Source: Oceanospirillaceae bacterium (GTDB taxonomy: Bacteria; Pseudomonadota; Gammaproteobacteria; Pseudomonadales; Balneatricaceae). Taken from it: 64,000 nucleotides of DNA. Where the stretch lies: the NCBI GenBank assembly GCA_013215375.1, contig JABSRB010000022.1:1-64000 (forward strand). Direction: 5' to 3'. Numbering within the stretch: position 1 is the first letter of the stretch; each line of letters opens with the position of its first letter. Positions 54,383-63,772 of the stretch are shown here, one piece after another. A model generated the notes under the pieces. It searched no databases and was not told the DNA's origin. It was given only the letters and a program-made list of their open reading frames with translations. The position numbers were made by a program, and so were the translations under genes.

Positions 54383-55816
54383 TTAAATGTTCTGCTCTTT
54401 GCTGATCAACCATCTGCTGCCCACTTTCTTCAGAGTTAAACGCTTGTTGGTTTGATCTTTATAAGTGTTGGCTTGATACTTTTGCAGGAAGGTCACTTCA
54501 ATTAGGTTCTGGGCAATTCTAGTGCTTTTAATATTTGAAAGCCTAATTTTTATAAAAGCAGGTTTGGTGAGACGGTCTGTACGCTGTGCTCTCCACTGCG
54601 CATGTCTCATGCTTGATTTAGGTGTGTAGTTCTCTACATACGAGCCAAGATACGCGCTAACGTTCTGCGATGTCCAAGTCCAGCTCCAGCGATTGACTGC
54701 TTTAATAGCGGCAAGTGTTGAGCTCCCAGGTGCTTTTCCTGTTTTAGAGGGCGTTTTGTTATCCGCTATAACAACGCTCTTTCTAGCACTTGGCTTCACC
54801 ACCGGCTTGCTTGGCTTGATTTTTAGCTTAGCGATCTCATTAACGGGATCAGGATCGTTGATCGCAGGTAGTGGCAGTTCTACTTTTTTCTTTACCGAGG
54901 CAACAATAACAGGCTTGACTACTTTGACTGTCGGCGCAGGCTTTGTGGTGACCGCTTTTCTGGCTGAAAGGGCAGAAGGTGCAAGGCTAGTGTTAATAGA
55001 ATTGTCCGCTATGCTGGTGCTTAAGCTAGCTGTGGCTATAGCAGGTAGGCTCGGTGTTGAAATTCTTCTTAGTACCACCAATTTAGGTGTGAGTTTTTTA
55101 TCCGAATCTAAATCTAATGCTCTGTTGTAGGCAAGGGATGCTACCGATGCGTACACTTCTCTTAAGTTCTCATTGACTTGGGCGTAGCTAGGATGTGTTG
55201 AGAAAGCCAGTAGTAATGTCTCAATCGCCTTTCCGTAATCGCCTTGGTCGGAATAGATAACCGCCAAATTGTTATATAGCTCAGGGGAAGTCGGGTGGCG
55301 CGAAATTGCATTTTTAAGCAATGCTTCGGCCTCTTTCGACTCGCCCATATTATTGAGCACTAAGCCTTTGGTCAGCTCGGCTTCTAAATTTTGTGGGTGC
55401 TGGGCGAGGAAGTTATTAATAGAAGCCATGGCGGTGCGGTGATCGCCTCGTTGCGTGAGCGCTTCTATGCGTATTAATTCGGGGTCACTGGCAGCAGGGT
55501 TTCTGACTAACAAAGCGGTATTAGATGCTTTTGCTGTAGGGGCTGCAGCATTGGGGTTTTCTTTAATCGTCTTCAACCAGGTTTTAATATCAGACAGTTT
55601 GGAGTTCATCCAAGCTTCTGTATTGGGGTTGCTGACGGTTGCCACTGTAGTGCTATTGTTGCCCTGCGAGTTTTTGTTACAGCTGTAATCGCTGGATTCA
55701 CCGCCATTACGACAGTATCCCTGATTGTCAGTGTTTGACTCTAGTTTGTTGGCGCTGCAGCCGGTGGCGATGATCGCTGTGATTAATACCGTTAAATTTC
55801 TTCGTTTAAAATCCAT
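54383..55816 (-). CDS. TPR-repeat lipoprotein with C-terminal NTF2-like domain
   Basis: A 477-residue protein starting at ATG 55816 (MDFKRRNLTV). The lipobox IATGC predicts a lipoprotein. TPR-type helices lie at about 110-220 (ALTQRGDHRTAMASINNFLAQHP; GLVLNNMGESKEAEALLKNA; NLAVIYSDQGDYGKAIETLL). A Lys/Pro/Ala/Ser-rich linker follows to about 360. The last 110 residues are an NTF2-like domain (AVNRWSWTWTSQNVSAYLGSY; HAQWRAQRTDRLTKPAFIK; KYQANTYKDQTNKRLTLKK). The same domain ends the convergent gene. A role in envelope assembly together with the L,D-transpeptidase is inferred. Confidence 0.82.
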   Translation of the reverse strand: MDFKRRNLTVLITAIIATGCSANKLESNTDNQGYCRNGGESSDYSCNKNSQGNNSTTVATVSNPNTEAWMNSKLSDIKTWLKTIKENPNAAAPTAKASNTALLVRNPAASDPELIRIEALTQRGDHRTAMASINNFLAQHPQNLEAELTKGLVLNNMGESKEAEALLKNAISRHPTSPELYNNLAVIYSDQGDYGKAIETLLLAFSTHPSYAQVNENLREVYASVASLAYNRALDLDSDKKLTPKLVVLRRISTPSLPAIATASLSTSIADNSINTSLAPSALSARKAVTTKPAPTVKVVKPVIVASVKKKVELPLPAINDPDPVNEIAKLKIKPSKPVVKPSARKSVVIADNKTPSKTGKAPGSSTLAAIKAVNRWSWTWTSQNVSAYLGSYVENYTPKSSMRHAQWRAQRTDRLTKPAFIKIRLSNIKSTRIAQNLIEVTFLQKYQANTYKDQTNKRLTLKKVGSRWLISKEQNI

Positions 55817-55988
55817 GAAAAGCACATTATATCCGTAAAGAGGGAAAGTATTTAGAACTAAAAATTGACTTGTCTACCGCGTATTCCCCAACAAGTTAAT
55901 TTGTACCAGTTCCTGTAGTAGGCTCATAGTATCTGTGTAAAAACTAAGAGTAAAGTACTTGCTATTTATTAACCAAAAGCGATAGCGA

Positions 55989-56014
55989 CGCCACTAATAA
56001 ATTTATTAGTGGCG
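55989..56014. terminator. Perfect palindrome after purD, possible terminator
   Basis: CGCCACTAATAAA is followed directly by its exact complement. On the minus strand, nine bases after the purD stop, it would form a loop-poor hairpin; downstream there is only a short TTTT, so it may be a weak terminator or a 3' stabilising structure. Confidence 0.5.
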
Positions 56015-56022
56015 CGAGCGAA

Positions 56023-57309
56023 TTAAGCTTGGTTTTCTCTGGCGATAGCGCGATAGGCGATATCGGTACGATAGAAAGCTTTGCTCCATTTAATCTGTTC
56101 AACACCTAGGTAGGCGTTGCGTTTCGCGTCAGTGACAGTATCGCCAAGCGCTGCAATGCACAGTACACGACCACCAGCACTCACTAGCTTGTCATCGACA
56201 ATAGCAGTACCTGCATGGAATACTTTGCAAGTATCGCTCTGTTGCGTTGCTATACTGATTTCATCGCCTTTAGCATAAGCCTCAGGGTATCCGCCCGATG
56301 CCATGACCACACCAACGGCAGGACGTGAGTCCCATTTAACTTCTAGTGTGTCAAAAGACTTGTTCAGCGCTGCGTTGCACATATCAACGATACTGGTTTG
56401 TAAGCGCAGCATAATAGGTTGAGTTTCTGGGTCGCCAAAACGACAGTTGTATTCAATGACCTTAGGTTGCCCCTGCTCATCAATCATTAAACCAGCGTAG
56501 AGAAAACCAGTGTACTCATTGCCTTCAGCTTTCATGCCACGCACTGTGGGCATGATGACTTCATCCATAATGCGCTGGTAGATTTCAGGTGTGACCACAG
56601 GTGCCGGAGAGTATGCACCCATGCCGCCAGTGTTCGGGCCAGTATCGCCATTGCCAACACGTTTGTGATCTTGGCTGGTGGCCATCGGTAATACGTTGTC
56701 GCCATCAACCATCACAATAAAGGATGCCTCCTCGCCCTCTAAAAATTCTTCAATAACAACACGAGAGCCGGCATCGCCAAATTTATTGCCTGCAAGCATA
56801 TCGCGTACTGCATCTTGTGCCTCTTCAAGAGTCATCGCAACGATAACGCCTTTGCCTGCAGCTAGGCCATCTGCTTTAACAACAATCGGCGCCCCGACTT
56901 CTTGCAGGTAAGCAAGTGCCGGTTCAATCTCGGTGAAGTTAGCGTAAGCAGCCGTTGGGATATTCTGACGCTGTAAAAAGTCTTTGCTAAAAGCTTTAGA
57001 GCCTTCTAGTTGAGCAGCTTTTGCGTTAGGGCCGAAAATGGCCAGTCCCGCCGCTCTAAAATCATCGACAATACCCGCGACTAATGGTGCTTCAGGACCG
57101 ACAATGGTCAGTGCAACGTCATTGTCTTTCGCGAAGCTAATGAGCGCTGCTGAGTCGGCGTTATCAATGGCGACATTTTGCATTTTAGGCTCGTGTGCAG
57201 TGCCGCCATTACCAGGCGCTACAAACACTTGGCTCACCTTGGGATCTTTTGCAGCAGACCAGGCGAGTGCGTGTTCACGACCGCCTGCTCCTATAATTAA
57301 TATGTTCAT
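56023..57309 (-). CDS. purD: Phosphoribosylamine-glycine ligase
   Basis: A 428-residue ATP-grasp enzyme (GAR synthetase), step 2 of purine synthesis. MNILIIGAGGREHALAWS is the N-terminal domain, IVVKADGLAAGKGVIVA is the ATP-grasp loop, TGGMGAYSPAP the central signature, and EYNCRFGDPETQPIM the metal-site region. It follows purH by 15 bases on the same strand, the usual purHD operon. Confidence 0.97.
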   Translation of the reverse strand: MNILIIGAGGREHALAWSAAKDPKVSQVFVAPGNGGTAHEPKMQNVAIDNADSAALISFAKDNDVALTIVGPEAPLVAGIVDDFRAAGLAIFGPNAKAAQLEGSKAFSKDFLQRQNIPTAAYANFTEIEPALAYLQEVGAPIVVKADGLAAGKGVIVAMTLEEAQDAVRDMLAGNKFGDAGSRVVIEEFLEGEEASFIVMVDGDNVLPMATSQDHKRVGNGDTGPNTGGMGAYSPAPVVTPEIYQRIMDEVIMPTVRGMKAEGNEYTGFLYAGLMIDEQGQPKVIEYNCRFGDPETQPIMLRLQTSIVDMCNAALNKSFDTLEVKWDSRPAVGVVMASGGYPEAYAKGDEISIATQQSDTCKVFHAGTAIVDDKLVSAGGRVLCIAALGDTVTDAKRNAYLGVEQIKWSKAFYRTDIAYRAIARENQA

Positions 57310-57324
57310 TTTATCGCCTTTAAA

Positions 57325-58932
57325 TTAATGTCTGAAGTGACGCATGCCAGTGAATACCATCGCCATGCCAGCTTTGTCAGCAGCGGCGATCACTTCATTG
57401 TCACGCATCGAACCGCCCGGTTGGATCACAGCGCTAATACCCGCATCTGCAGCGGCTTCAATACCGTCGCTGAATGGGAAGAAAGCATCAGAGGCCATTA
57501 CTGAGCCCGCTACTTGCAAGCCTTCATCAGCCGCCTTAATGTTGGCAACTTTAGCGCTGTATACGCGGCTCATTTGGCCGGCGCCGATGCCGATGCTCTG
57601 GCCATCTTTGGCGTAGACAATCGCATTAGATTTAACGTATTTGGCTATTTTCCAGCAAAACAGTAAGTCTTTTATTTGCGCGGCAGTCGGGGCTACTTTA
57701 GTGACGATTTTAAGATCGCCTTCAGTGATCACGCCCATGTCTCGCTCTTGTATTAATAAACCGCCGTTAACACGCTTGTAGTCGAGGCCACCGATACGCG
57801 TCTTGGCAAATTCGCCACAAACTAAAACTCTGACGTTAGGTTTGCTTTTTAATAATTCAATAGCCGCAGCGTCGACGCTTGGCGCGATGATGACTTCGAC
57901 AAATTGACGCTCAATAATAGCGCTGGCAGTCGCGGCATCTAAAGAGCGGTTAAAGGCGATAATACCGCCAAATGCTGAGGTTGAATCGGTTGCGTAAGCT
58001 AAGTTGTAGGCACCCAACAAATCGCTGGCGATGGCAACGCCACAAGGATTTGCGTGTTTGACGATAACGCAGGCAGGTTCTGCAAAAGATTTAACACATT
58101 CCAGCGCTGCATCTGTGTCGGCAACATTGTTGTAAGAAAGTGCCTTGCCTTGTAACTGCTTAGCGGTGCTAATAGACGTTTCAGCAGGATTGCTTTCAAC
58201 GTAGAAAGCAGAGCGTTGATGAGAGTTTTCCCCGTAACGCATATCTTGGCTCTTGATAAACTGGCTGTTGAAAGTGCGTGGGAACGCAGTGGTATCTACT
58301 GGTGCATGGGTATCATCAGCAGCGGTAGGCCCCTCAACCACAGCGCCTAAATAATTGGCAATCATGCCATCATAGGCAGCGGTGTGCTCAAACGCTTGTA
58401 CCGCAAGATCAAATCTATCGCTGATAGTCAGGCCGTTGTGTTTCGATAGCTGCGCTAAAATATGTGGGTAGCTGCTGGCGTTAACGACAATAGCGACGTC
58501 TTTGTGGTTTTTAGCTGCAGAACGCACCATGGTGGGTCCGCCGATATCGATGTTTTCAATCGCCATTGGCAAGTTGCAGTCATCACGTTCAATGGTTGCT
58601 TTAAACGGATATAAGTTAACTACCACCATATCAATAGGTTTAATGCCGTGCTCGGCCATTACCTGATCGTCGATCCCTCTGCGCGCCAAAATGCCGCCGT
58701 GGATCTTAGGATGTAACGTTTTAACACGCCCATCCATCATCTCAGGAAAACCGGTGTAGTCAGAGACTTCCGTAGCCTGGATGTTATTGTCGGTCAATAA
58801 TTTGAAAGTGCCACCGGTGGATAAAATTTCAACGCCTGCGCTGCGCAATGCGCTGGCAAATTCAACGATGCCGGTTTTGTCGGAAACACTAATCAGTGCT
58901 CTGCGAATAGGTGTGTAAGTTTGCTCTGCCAT
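57325..58932 (-). CDS. purH: Bifunctional AICAR transformylase/IMP cyclohydrolase
   Basis: A 535-residue enzyme catalysing the last two steps to IMP. The N-terminal cyclohydrolase domain has [28 protein letters not shown] and GGILARRG. The C-terminal AICAR transformylase domain has LRYGENSHQ-like [40 protein letters not shown] and [12 protein letters not shown] start at ATG 58932 ([12 protein letters not shown]); the upstream 20 codons are not family-like. It lies between fis and purD, as in Pseudomonas. Confidence 0.97.
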   Translation of the reverse strand: MAEQTYTPIRRALISVSDKTGIVEFASALRSAGVEILSTGGTFKLLTDNNIQATEVSDYTGFPEMMDGRVKTLHPKIHGGILARRGIDDQVMAEHGIKPIDMVVVNLYPFKATIERDDCNLPMAIENIDIGGPTMVRSAAKNHKDVAIVVNASSYPHILAQLSKHNGLTISDRFDLAVQAFEHTAAYDGMIANYLGAVVEGPTAADDTHAPVDTTAFPRTFNSQFIKSQDMRYGENSHQRSAFYVESNPAETSISTAKQLQGKALSYNNVADTDAALECVKSFAEPACVIVKHANPCGVAIASDLLGAYNLAYATDSTSAFGGIIAFNRSLDAATASAIIERQFVEVIIAPSVDAAAIELLKSKPNVRVLVCGEFAKTRIGGLDYKRVNGGLLIQERDMGVITEGDLKIVTKVAPTAAQIKDLLFCWKIAKYVKSNAIVYAKDGQSIGIGAGQMSRVYSAKVANIKAADEGLQVAGSVMASDAFFPFSDGIEAAADAGISAVIQPGGSMRDNEVIAAADKAGMAMVFTGMRHFRH

Positions 58933-59210
58933 TTTATTGCCATAATCTCTTAGTAAGGGAAAAGGAGGATAGTTTTGTTCTCGATGAATCAATAGGGGAG
59001 TGAGTCATCAGTGGAAATTTAAATGAGGTTTTGCGGTGCTGTGGATGGTGTCTAGTGCGGGTGTTGTTCGGGGAGTGTTTGGATAAAAGTGCTTGAGAGA
59101 ATGTTTGGAGGAGGCTGTGCAGGGGATAGGTCGAAAAGCTATCACAGTGAAGAAAGCTGTCACAAGATGAAACGCGCTTATCCATAGTCCGTTCTCATAG
59201 GGGTTCTCTC

Positions 59211-59249
59211 AAAAAAAAGCAGCTGGGGGAATCCTCACAGCTGCTTTTT
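59211..59249 (-). terminator. Terminator of the dusB-fis operon
   Basis: On the minus strand AAAAAGCAGCTG pairs with CAGCTGCTTTTT around a 12-base loop and is followed by further T. It lies just after the fis stop and separates fis from purH. Confidence 0.9.
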
Positions 59250-59259
59250 GGGTGTTTCT

Positions 59260-59550
59260 TTAAAGTAATCCGTACTCTTTCAGTTTCTTACGCAATGTGC
59301 CGCGATTTAAACCGAGTAACTCAGAAGCTTTAGTCTGGTTATCTTTGGTGTAAGTCATGACAGTTTCTAATAGTGGAGCTTCAATTTCAGCAAGAACCAT
59401 TTTATAGACATCAGTGACCGGCTGGCCATCTAGTTGTCTAAAGTAATTGTTCATAGATGTTTCAACGCTGTCTCTTAATGTCTGACCTTGAGTAGCACCA
59501 GGGTTTGATGCAGGGGCGAAATTGGTTTGCTGAGTTTCTATTGTGTTCAC
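59260..59550 (-). CDS. fis: DNA-binding protein Fis
   Basis: A 96-residue nucleoid protein. [18 protein letters not shown] forms the beta-hairpin/first helix region, and [21 protein letters not shown] the dimer core. [26 protein letters not shown] is the helix-turn-helix. It bends DNA and activates stable RNA promoters. It is co-transcribed after dusB with 24 bases between them, the conserved gammaproteobacterial pair, and is followed by a strong terminator. Confidence 0.97.
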   Translation of the reverse strand: MNTIETQQTNFAPASNPGATQGQTLRDSVETSMNNYFRQLDGQPVTDVYKMVLAEIEAPLLETVMTYTKDNQTKASELLGLNRGTLRKKLKEYGLL

Positions 59551-59574
59551 GTGACAAATATCCGAATTGTAATG

Positions 59575-60561
59575 TTAAGCGGCAGTGGTAATTAGTTGAG
59601 CATTTGCAAAAAAATGCTCTATGGCTGCCAGTTGCTGATCTTGTGTCTCAAGCTTGTTAAAGCCGGAGCGAAATTTTTTCCCTTCCTCTACAGACTGCAG
59701 GTACCATCCTACATGTTTTCGGGCAATTCGCACGCCCAAATAATCACCGTAAAACAGGTGAAGTGCATGTAAGTGTTCCGTCATAGTCTGCTTGATCTCG
59801 CTCAGTTCTACAGCGGCTAAATGCTCGCCATAAGTTAGATAGTGATCTACTTCCCTAAAAATCCAAGGTCGTCCCTGTGCTGCTCTTCCCAGCATAACGG
59901 CATCTGCTTGGGTAAACTCTAATACTTCACGGGCTTTTTCCGGCGAGGTAATATCGCCGTTAGCAAATAGTGGAATATCAATGACCTTGGCGATATCCGC
60001 AATGGTTTGATATTCAACTTCCCCTTTAAAGGCGCAAGCTCTAGTGCGGCCATGTACCGCTAACGCTTTAATACCAATGTCTTCGGCCATTTTTGCGATG
60101 GTAATTGCATTGATATTTTGTTTGTCCCAGCCCGTTCTTATTTTGAGCGTAACTGGTACATCCACAGCGTTAACCACAGCTTCAAGTATAGATCTTACTA
60201 AAGGTTCGTCTTTTAAAAGAGCGGATCCCGCCGCTTTTCTGCAGACTTTTTTTGCCGGGCAACCCATATTAATATCGATGATCTGCGCGCCGCGCTGTAC
60301 ATTCATGATAGCCGCATGTGCCATCATTTGTGCGTCGCCGCCGGCAATTTGCACCGATCTAGGTTCGATATTAGTATCAGCTGCCAATCGGAAACTTGAC
60401 TTGCGTGAGCTCCATAGCTTGGTATCGCTAGTGACCATTTCCGAAGTGACAAGTCCCGCTCCAAATTGGTTGCACAGAGTCCTAAAAGGTTGGTCTGTGA
60501 CGCCTGCCATAGGCGCAAGAATAACCTTGCTGTCTATGTTGTAAGGGCCAATTTGAAACAT
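59575..60561 (-). CDS. dusB: tRNA-dihydrouridine synthase B
   Basis: A 328-residue FMN enzyme that reduces uridine in the tRNA D-loop. It has VILAPMAGVTDQPFRTLCNQFG, INMGCPAKKVCRKAAGSALL with the catalytic Cys, VTLKIRTGWD, LAVHGRTRACAF, IPLFANGDITSPEKA and DAVMLGRAAQGRPWIF. The C-terminal helical tRNA-binding domain is present. It is the first gene of the dusB-fis operon. The 270-base gap upstream to prmA should hold the dusB-fis promoter. Confidence 0.96.
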   Translation of the reverse strand: MFQIGPYNIDSKVILAPMAGVTDQPFRTLCNQFGAGLVTSEMVTSDTKLWSSRKSSFRLAADTNIEPRSVQIAGGDAQMMAHAAIMNVQRGAQIIDINMGCPAKKVCRKAAGSALLKDEPLVRSILEAVVNAVDVPVTLKIRTGWDKQNINAITIAKMAEDIGIKALAVHGRTRACAFKGEVEYQTIADIAKVIDIPLFANGDITSPEKAREVLEFTQADAVMLGRAAQGRPWIFREVDHYLTYGEHLAAVELSEIKQTMTEHLHALHLFYGDYLGVRIARKHVGWYLQSVEEGKKFRSGFNKLETQDQQLAAIEHFFANAQLITTAA

Positions 60562-60833
60562 GTAATGCCTATAAAATATTATTACCCAGCATGCTTAATT
60601 GCTGAAGCGTTAATTACTTGGACTAAGAAGGGGGCGAATTTTACACGCTTTATCGAAAAATAACAGATTTTTTTGATTGAATTTTGATCTAATTATCTTG
60701 ACTATTAATCTGGGCTCAATATTAAAAAAGGTCAGGAATGCATCATAAACCTAGATTAATCAAAGATTAATACAAGGTTCATGATTTGAGAGTTATCAGT
60801 AGTCTGTATAGGGTAAATAGGCTTGAAATACTG

Positions 60834-61727
60834 TTACTTTTTAATGCCTGTTACTCGAATCCAGCCATCTAATTCAACAGCGGGTTCCAGCTCAAATTCA
60901 TTGGCATAAGCGGCAATTATTTCAGCCTCTTGAGAGGCCAATAAACCAGACAGCGCAAGCTTGCCACCTTTGACTACGCGCGCACTTAAGGTAGGTGCTA
61001 ATTCAACTAATGGACCCGATAATATATTGGCCACTAAAATTTCGGTTTTTAAGGCGGGTGCATCTTCAGGGAGATATACCTGTAACCGGTCAGTGTGTAG
61101 CTTATTGCGCTCTAGATTAGTCATAGTGGCGGTTAATGCCTGCTGATCGATATCTACCGCCAGTACTGTTTTAGCGCCGAGCAATAAAGAGGCAACACCG
61201 AGAATGCCCGATCCACAGCCGTAATCGGTGACGCTTTTTTGTGCGCAATCGATACTGTCTAACCAGCGCAAGCACAGCTCAGTGGTTGGGTGAGTACCAG
61301 TACCAAAGGCGAGACCTGGATCTAACATTAAATTAACAGCGCTAGGGTCCGGTGTATCGCACCAGCTCGGACAAACCCACAGTCTTTTACCGAATTGCAT
61401 TGGCTTGTAAGACTTCATCCACTCACGCTCCCAATCTTTATCTTCTAATATTTCTATTGAAAGTGTCGGGAAGCGCTCTTGGCTATTTAATTGAGTGAAG
61501 GATAACAGTAAAAAATCCTGCATAGACTGCATGTCAGTCTCTGCATCAAACAGGCCAGTGATAGAAGTGTTGCTCCACAAAGGTGTGGTACCTAACTCGG
61601 GCTCATAAATAGGTTGGTCTTGGCTATCTTGATAAGTTACCGATAACGCACCCGCTTCGAGTAACAAATCTTCAAATTGTTCGGCTAAGTCGGGTTTGAT
61701 CTCTATTTTAGCTTGAAGCCAGGGCAT
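60834..61727 (-). CDS. prmA: Ribosomal protein L11 methyltransferase
   Basis: A 297-residue enzyme that trimethylates lysine and N-terminal residues of L11. The N-terminal L11-binding domain (MPWLQAKIEIKPDLAEQFED) is followed by GLAFGTGTHPTTELCLRWLD, the SAM motif VTDYGCGSGILGVASLLLGA and ILVANILSGPLVELAP. It is upstream of dusB on the same strand but 270 bases away, so it is probably a separate unit. Confidence 0.96.
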   Translation of the reverse strand: MPWLQAKIEIKPDLAEQFEDLLLEAGALSVTYQDSQDQPIYEPELGTTPLWSNTSITGLFDAETDMQSMQDFLLLSFTQLNSQERFPTLSIEILEDKDWEREWMKSYKPMQFGKRLWVCPSWCDTPDPSAVNLMLDPGLAFGTGTHPTTELCLRWLDSIDCAQKSVTDYGCGSGILGVASLLLGAKTVLAVDIDQQALTATMTNLERNKLHTDRLQVYLPEDAPALKTEILVANILSGPLVELAPTLSARVVKGGKLALSGLLASQEAEIIAAYANEFELEPAVELDGWIRVTGIKK

Positions 61728-61860
61728 GGTTTATCCTTAAAAATTGAAAGTGGTGTTATCCAATGATTTTACAGTAAGCTTATCTAGACTTCGACATAGA
61801 TAGTCACTAAATTGTAAGTCTGTAAGCAAATGACTAACAAATCATCTTTTGGAAATTAAT

Positions 61861-62058
61861 GTGCAAAGCTTTGATACAAATACTTTAGTAAGAAATCCCT
61901 GTGTTGGCATCTGTTGTTTAGATGAGAGCGATCTATGTATTGCCTGCAAGCGTTCAGGGATAGAAATTGCTGAGTGGGGGATGTATGACAGCAGTGAAAA
62001 AAAAGCAGTGTTAGCAAAAATTGAACAGCGTTATTTAGAAGAAGAATCAAAATACTGA
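61861..62058 (+). CDS. DUF1289-family small protein
   Basis: A 65-residue protein with the DUF1289 cysteine pattern (RNPCVGICCLDESDLCIACKR), which suggests metal or Fe-S binding, followed by an IAEW motif and a charged helical tail. I prefer GTG 61861, with GGAAA seven bases upstream, over TTG 61849. It is followed 16 bases later by a GNAT gene in the same direction. Function is unknown; in enterics the family is represented by YdhL. Confidence 0.82.
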   Translation: MQSFDTNTLVRNPCVGICCLDESDLCIACKRSGIEIAEWGMYDSSEKKAVLAKIEQRYLEEESKY

Positions 62059-62074
62059 TAGAAGAGGAATAGCG

Positions 62075-62803
62075 ATGCAACTAGAGTCTTTAGAGCGGGC
62101 CGCCTTTAGTGCATGGCCGGCCTATGAGCAGCAAGAGCTCAATGGTGTGGTGTTACGTTTTTCAGAGGGTTACACCAAACGTGCTAATTCAGCCAATGTA
62201 TTAGATCTCAATAATTGGCAGTATCCAGAGCTAGCTGCGCAGACAGAAGATTTTTTTAAAGAGCGACAGCAGCCGAGTATTTTTCGCATACCCTCTTTTG
62301 TAGCAGCACAAGAATTTGATCAATATCTAGCGGAGCGTGGTTATCAATATTTAGATAAATCGCTGGTGATGCAGCGACAATTGCAAAGGCAAGATATTGA
62401 GCTTAAAGCCATCGTACAAAAAACAGCTAGCGAATGGTTGGCAAGTTTCGTCGCTTTGAGCAACGCCGAGTTAGGTCGCCAGCAAGCGCATTTAGCTATC
62501 TTAGAGCGAGTAAAAGATAAAATAAACTATGCGGTGTTAATAGAAGAAGGCGAAGAAGTAGCCTGTGGAATCGCAGTAGTGCACAACCATAGTTTGGGCA
62601 TCTTTGATCTCGTCACTAGTGCGCACCACCGCCGTAAAGGTTATGCAAAACAGTTGTTAGATAGTCTTCATCAGTGGGGTGTCAGTGCAGGGGCTAACAA
62701 TAGTTACTTACAAGTGGTAGCCAATAACGACCCCGCTATTGCCCTGTATGAAAAACTGGGCTATGCAGAGTCTTATCACTACTGGTACAGAATAAAAGGT
62801 TAA
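62075..62803 (+). CDS. GNAT-family N-acetyltransferase
   Basis: A 242-residue protein. The first 120 residues form a degenerate or lid-like half (AWPAYEQQELNGVVLRFSEGY). The last 120 are a standard GNAT domain with VACGIAVVHNHSLGIFDLVT and the acetyl-CoA loop HRRKGYAKQLLDSLHQWG, followed by YLQVVANNDPAIALYEKLGY. The substrate is unknown. AGAGG lies before ATG 62075. It sits between the DUF1289 gene and kynA; a shared transcript is likely from the short spacings. Confidence 0.87.
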   Translation: MQLESLERAAFSAWPAYEQQELNGVVLRFSEGYTKRANSANVLDLNNWQYPELAAQTEDFFKERQQPSIFRIPSFVAAQEFDQYLAERGYQYLDKSLVMQRQLQRQDIELKAIVQKTASEWLASFVALSNAELGRQQAHLAILERVKDKINYAVLIEEGEEVACGIAVVHNHSLGIFDLVTSAHHRRKGYAKQLLDSLHQWGVSAGANNSYLQVVANNDPAIALYEKLGYAESYHYWYRIKG

Positions 62804-62844
62804 AATAATAATAGTAGCTTTGGGCTACAGGGAGAAAAGATGTA

Positions 62845-63729
62845 ATGAGCTGTCCTTATATGTCAGGAAATAATCCAGATAACAGTCAAAAAAATAATTC
62901 AAACAATGATTCGGACACCGATGGGGTGCAGATGGATTTTAAGGATCGCATGTCCTACGGCGATTACTTGCAGCTCGATTCACTACTTAATAGTCAGAAG
63001 CCACTTTCAACCGCCCACGATGAAATGTTGTTCATCGTGCAGCATCAGACTTCAGAGTTGTGGTTAAAATTAGCCATTCATGAAATGCAGGCGATATTAC
63101 AAGAGATTAAACAGGATAAGCTCGCGCAAGTCTCCAAACACCTCACCCGTGTCTCGCGGATTTTTGAGCAATTAAACAGTGCTTGGGATGTGCTGCGCAC
63201 TATGACCCCGAGCGAATATACTACTTTTAGAGAATCTCTGGGCCAATCTTCGGGTTTCCAATCTTATCAGTACCGCGCCATCGAATTTCTAGTGGGCAAT
63301 CGCAATCCCGCTATGCTCAAGCCCCATGAACACGAAACTGTTGTGCATCAGCATTTGGAAGATATTTTAAGTGTCCCAAGCCTCTACGATGAAGCATTAT
63401 TATTAATGCAGCGCCAGGGCCTGGATATAGGGAATGTATTAGAGGGGCGTAATTGGCGTGAGAAACATCAGCCGAGCGAGGCGGTGGAAAGTGCCTGGTT
63501 AATAGTCTATGAAAACCCACAGCAGTATTGGGGGTTGTATGAGCTGGCGGAAAAGCTGGTGGATTTTGAAGACTATTTTAGACGCTGGCGTTTTAATCAT
63601 GTGACTACAGTGGAGCGCATTATCGGCTTAAAGTCAGGTACCGGTGGTAGCGGTGGTGTCTCTTACTTACGCAAAATGTTAGACACCGTGCTCTTCCCCG
63701 AGCTGTGGACAGTACGAACCCGCATGTAA
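62845..63729 (+). CDS. kynA: Tryptophan 2,3-dioxygenase
   Basis: A 294-residue haem enzyme that opens the indole ring of tryptophan to N-formylkynurenine. MSYGDYLQLDSLLNSQKP and HDEMLFIVQHQTSELWLKLAIHE contain the substrate-pocket His. FRESLGQSSGFQSYQYRAIEFL is the conserved helix, and FEDYFRRWRFNHVTTVERIIG has the haem-ligand His, with KSGTGGSGGVSYLRKML as the C-terminal loop. The start at ATG 62845 (MSCPYMSG) gives a polar, Asn/Ser-rich N-terminal tail of about 30 residues; an internal ATG (MDFKDRMSYG) is a possible shorter start. No kynB or kynU is seen in the window. Confidence 0.95.
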   Translation: MSCPYMSGNNPDNSQKNNSNNDSDTDGVQMDFKDRMSYGDYLQLDSLLNSQKPLSTAHDEMLFIVQHQTSELWLKLAIHEMQAILQEIKQDKLAQVSKHLTRVSRIFEQLNSAWDVLRTMTPSEYTTFRESLGQSSGFQSYQYRAIEFLVGNRNPAMLKPHEHETVVHQHLEDILSVPSLYDEALLLMQRQGLDIGNVLEGRNWREKHQPSEAVESAWLIVYENPQQYWGLYELAEKLVDFEDYFRRWRFNHVTTVERIIGLKSGTGGSGGVSYLRKMLDTVLFPELWTVRTRM

Positions 63730-63772
63730 CTTGCTCAAATAACAGTTAGCCATAGTGAATTATTCACTGTGG

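Noticed and set aside
60044-60544. A 166-codon plus-strand frame inside dusB
   Set aside because: It is antisense to conserved dusB motifs and low in complexity.
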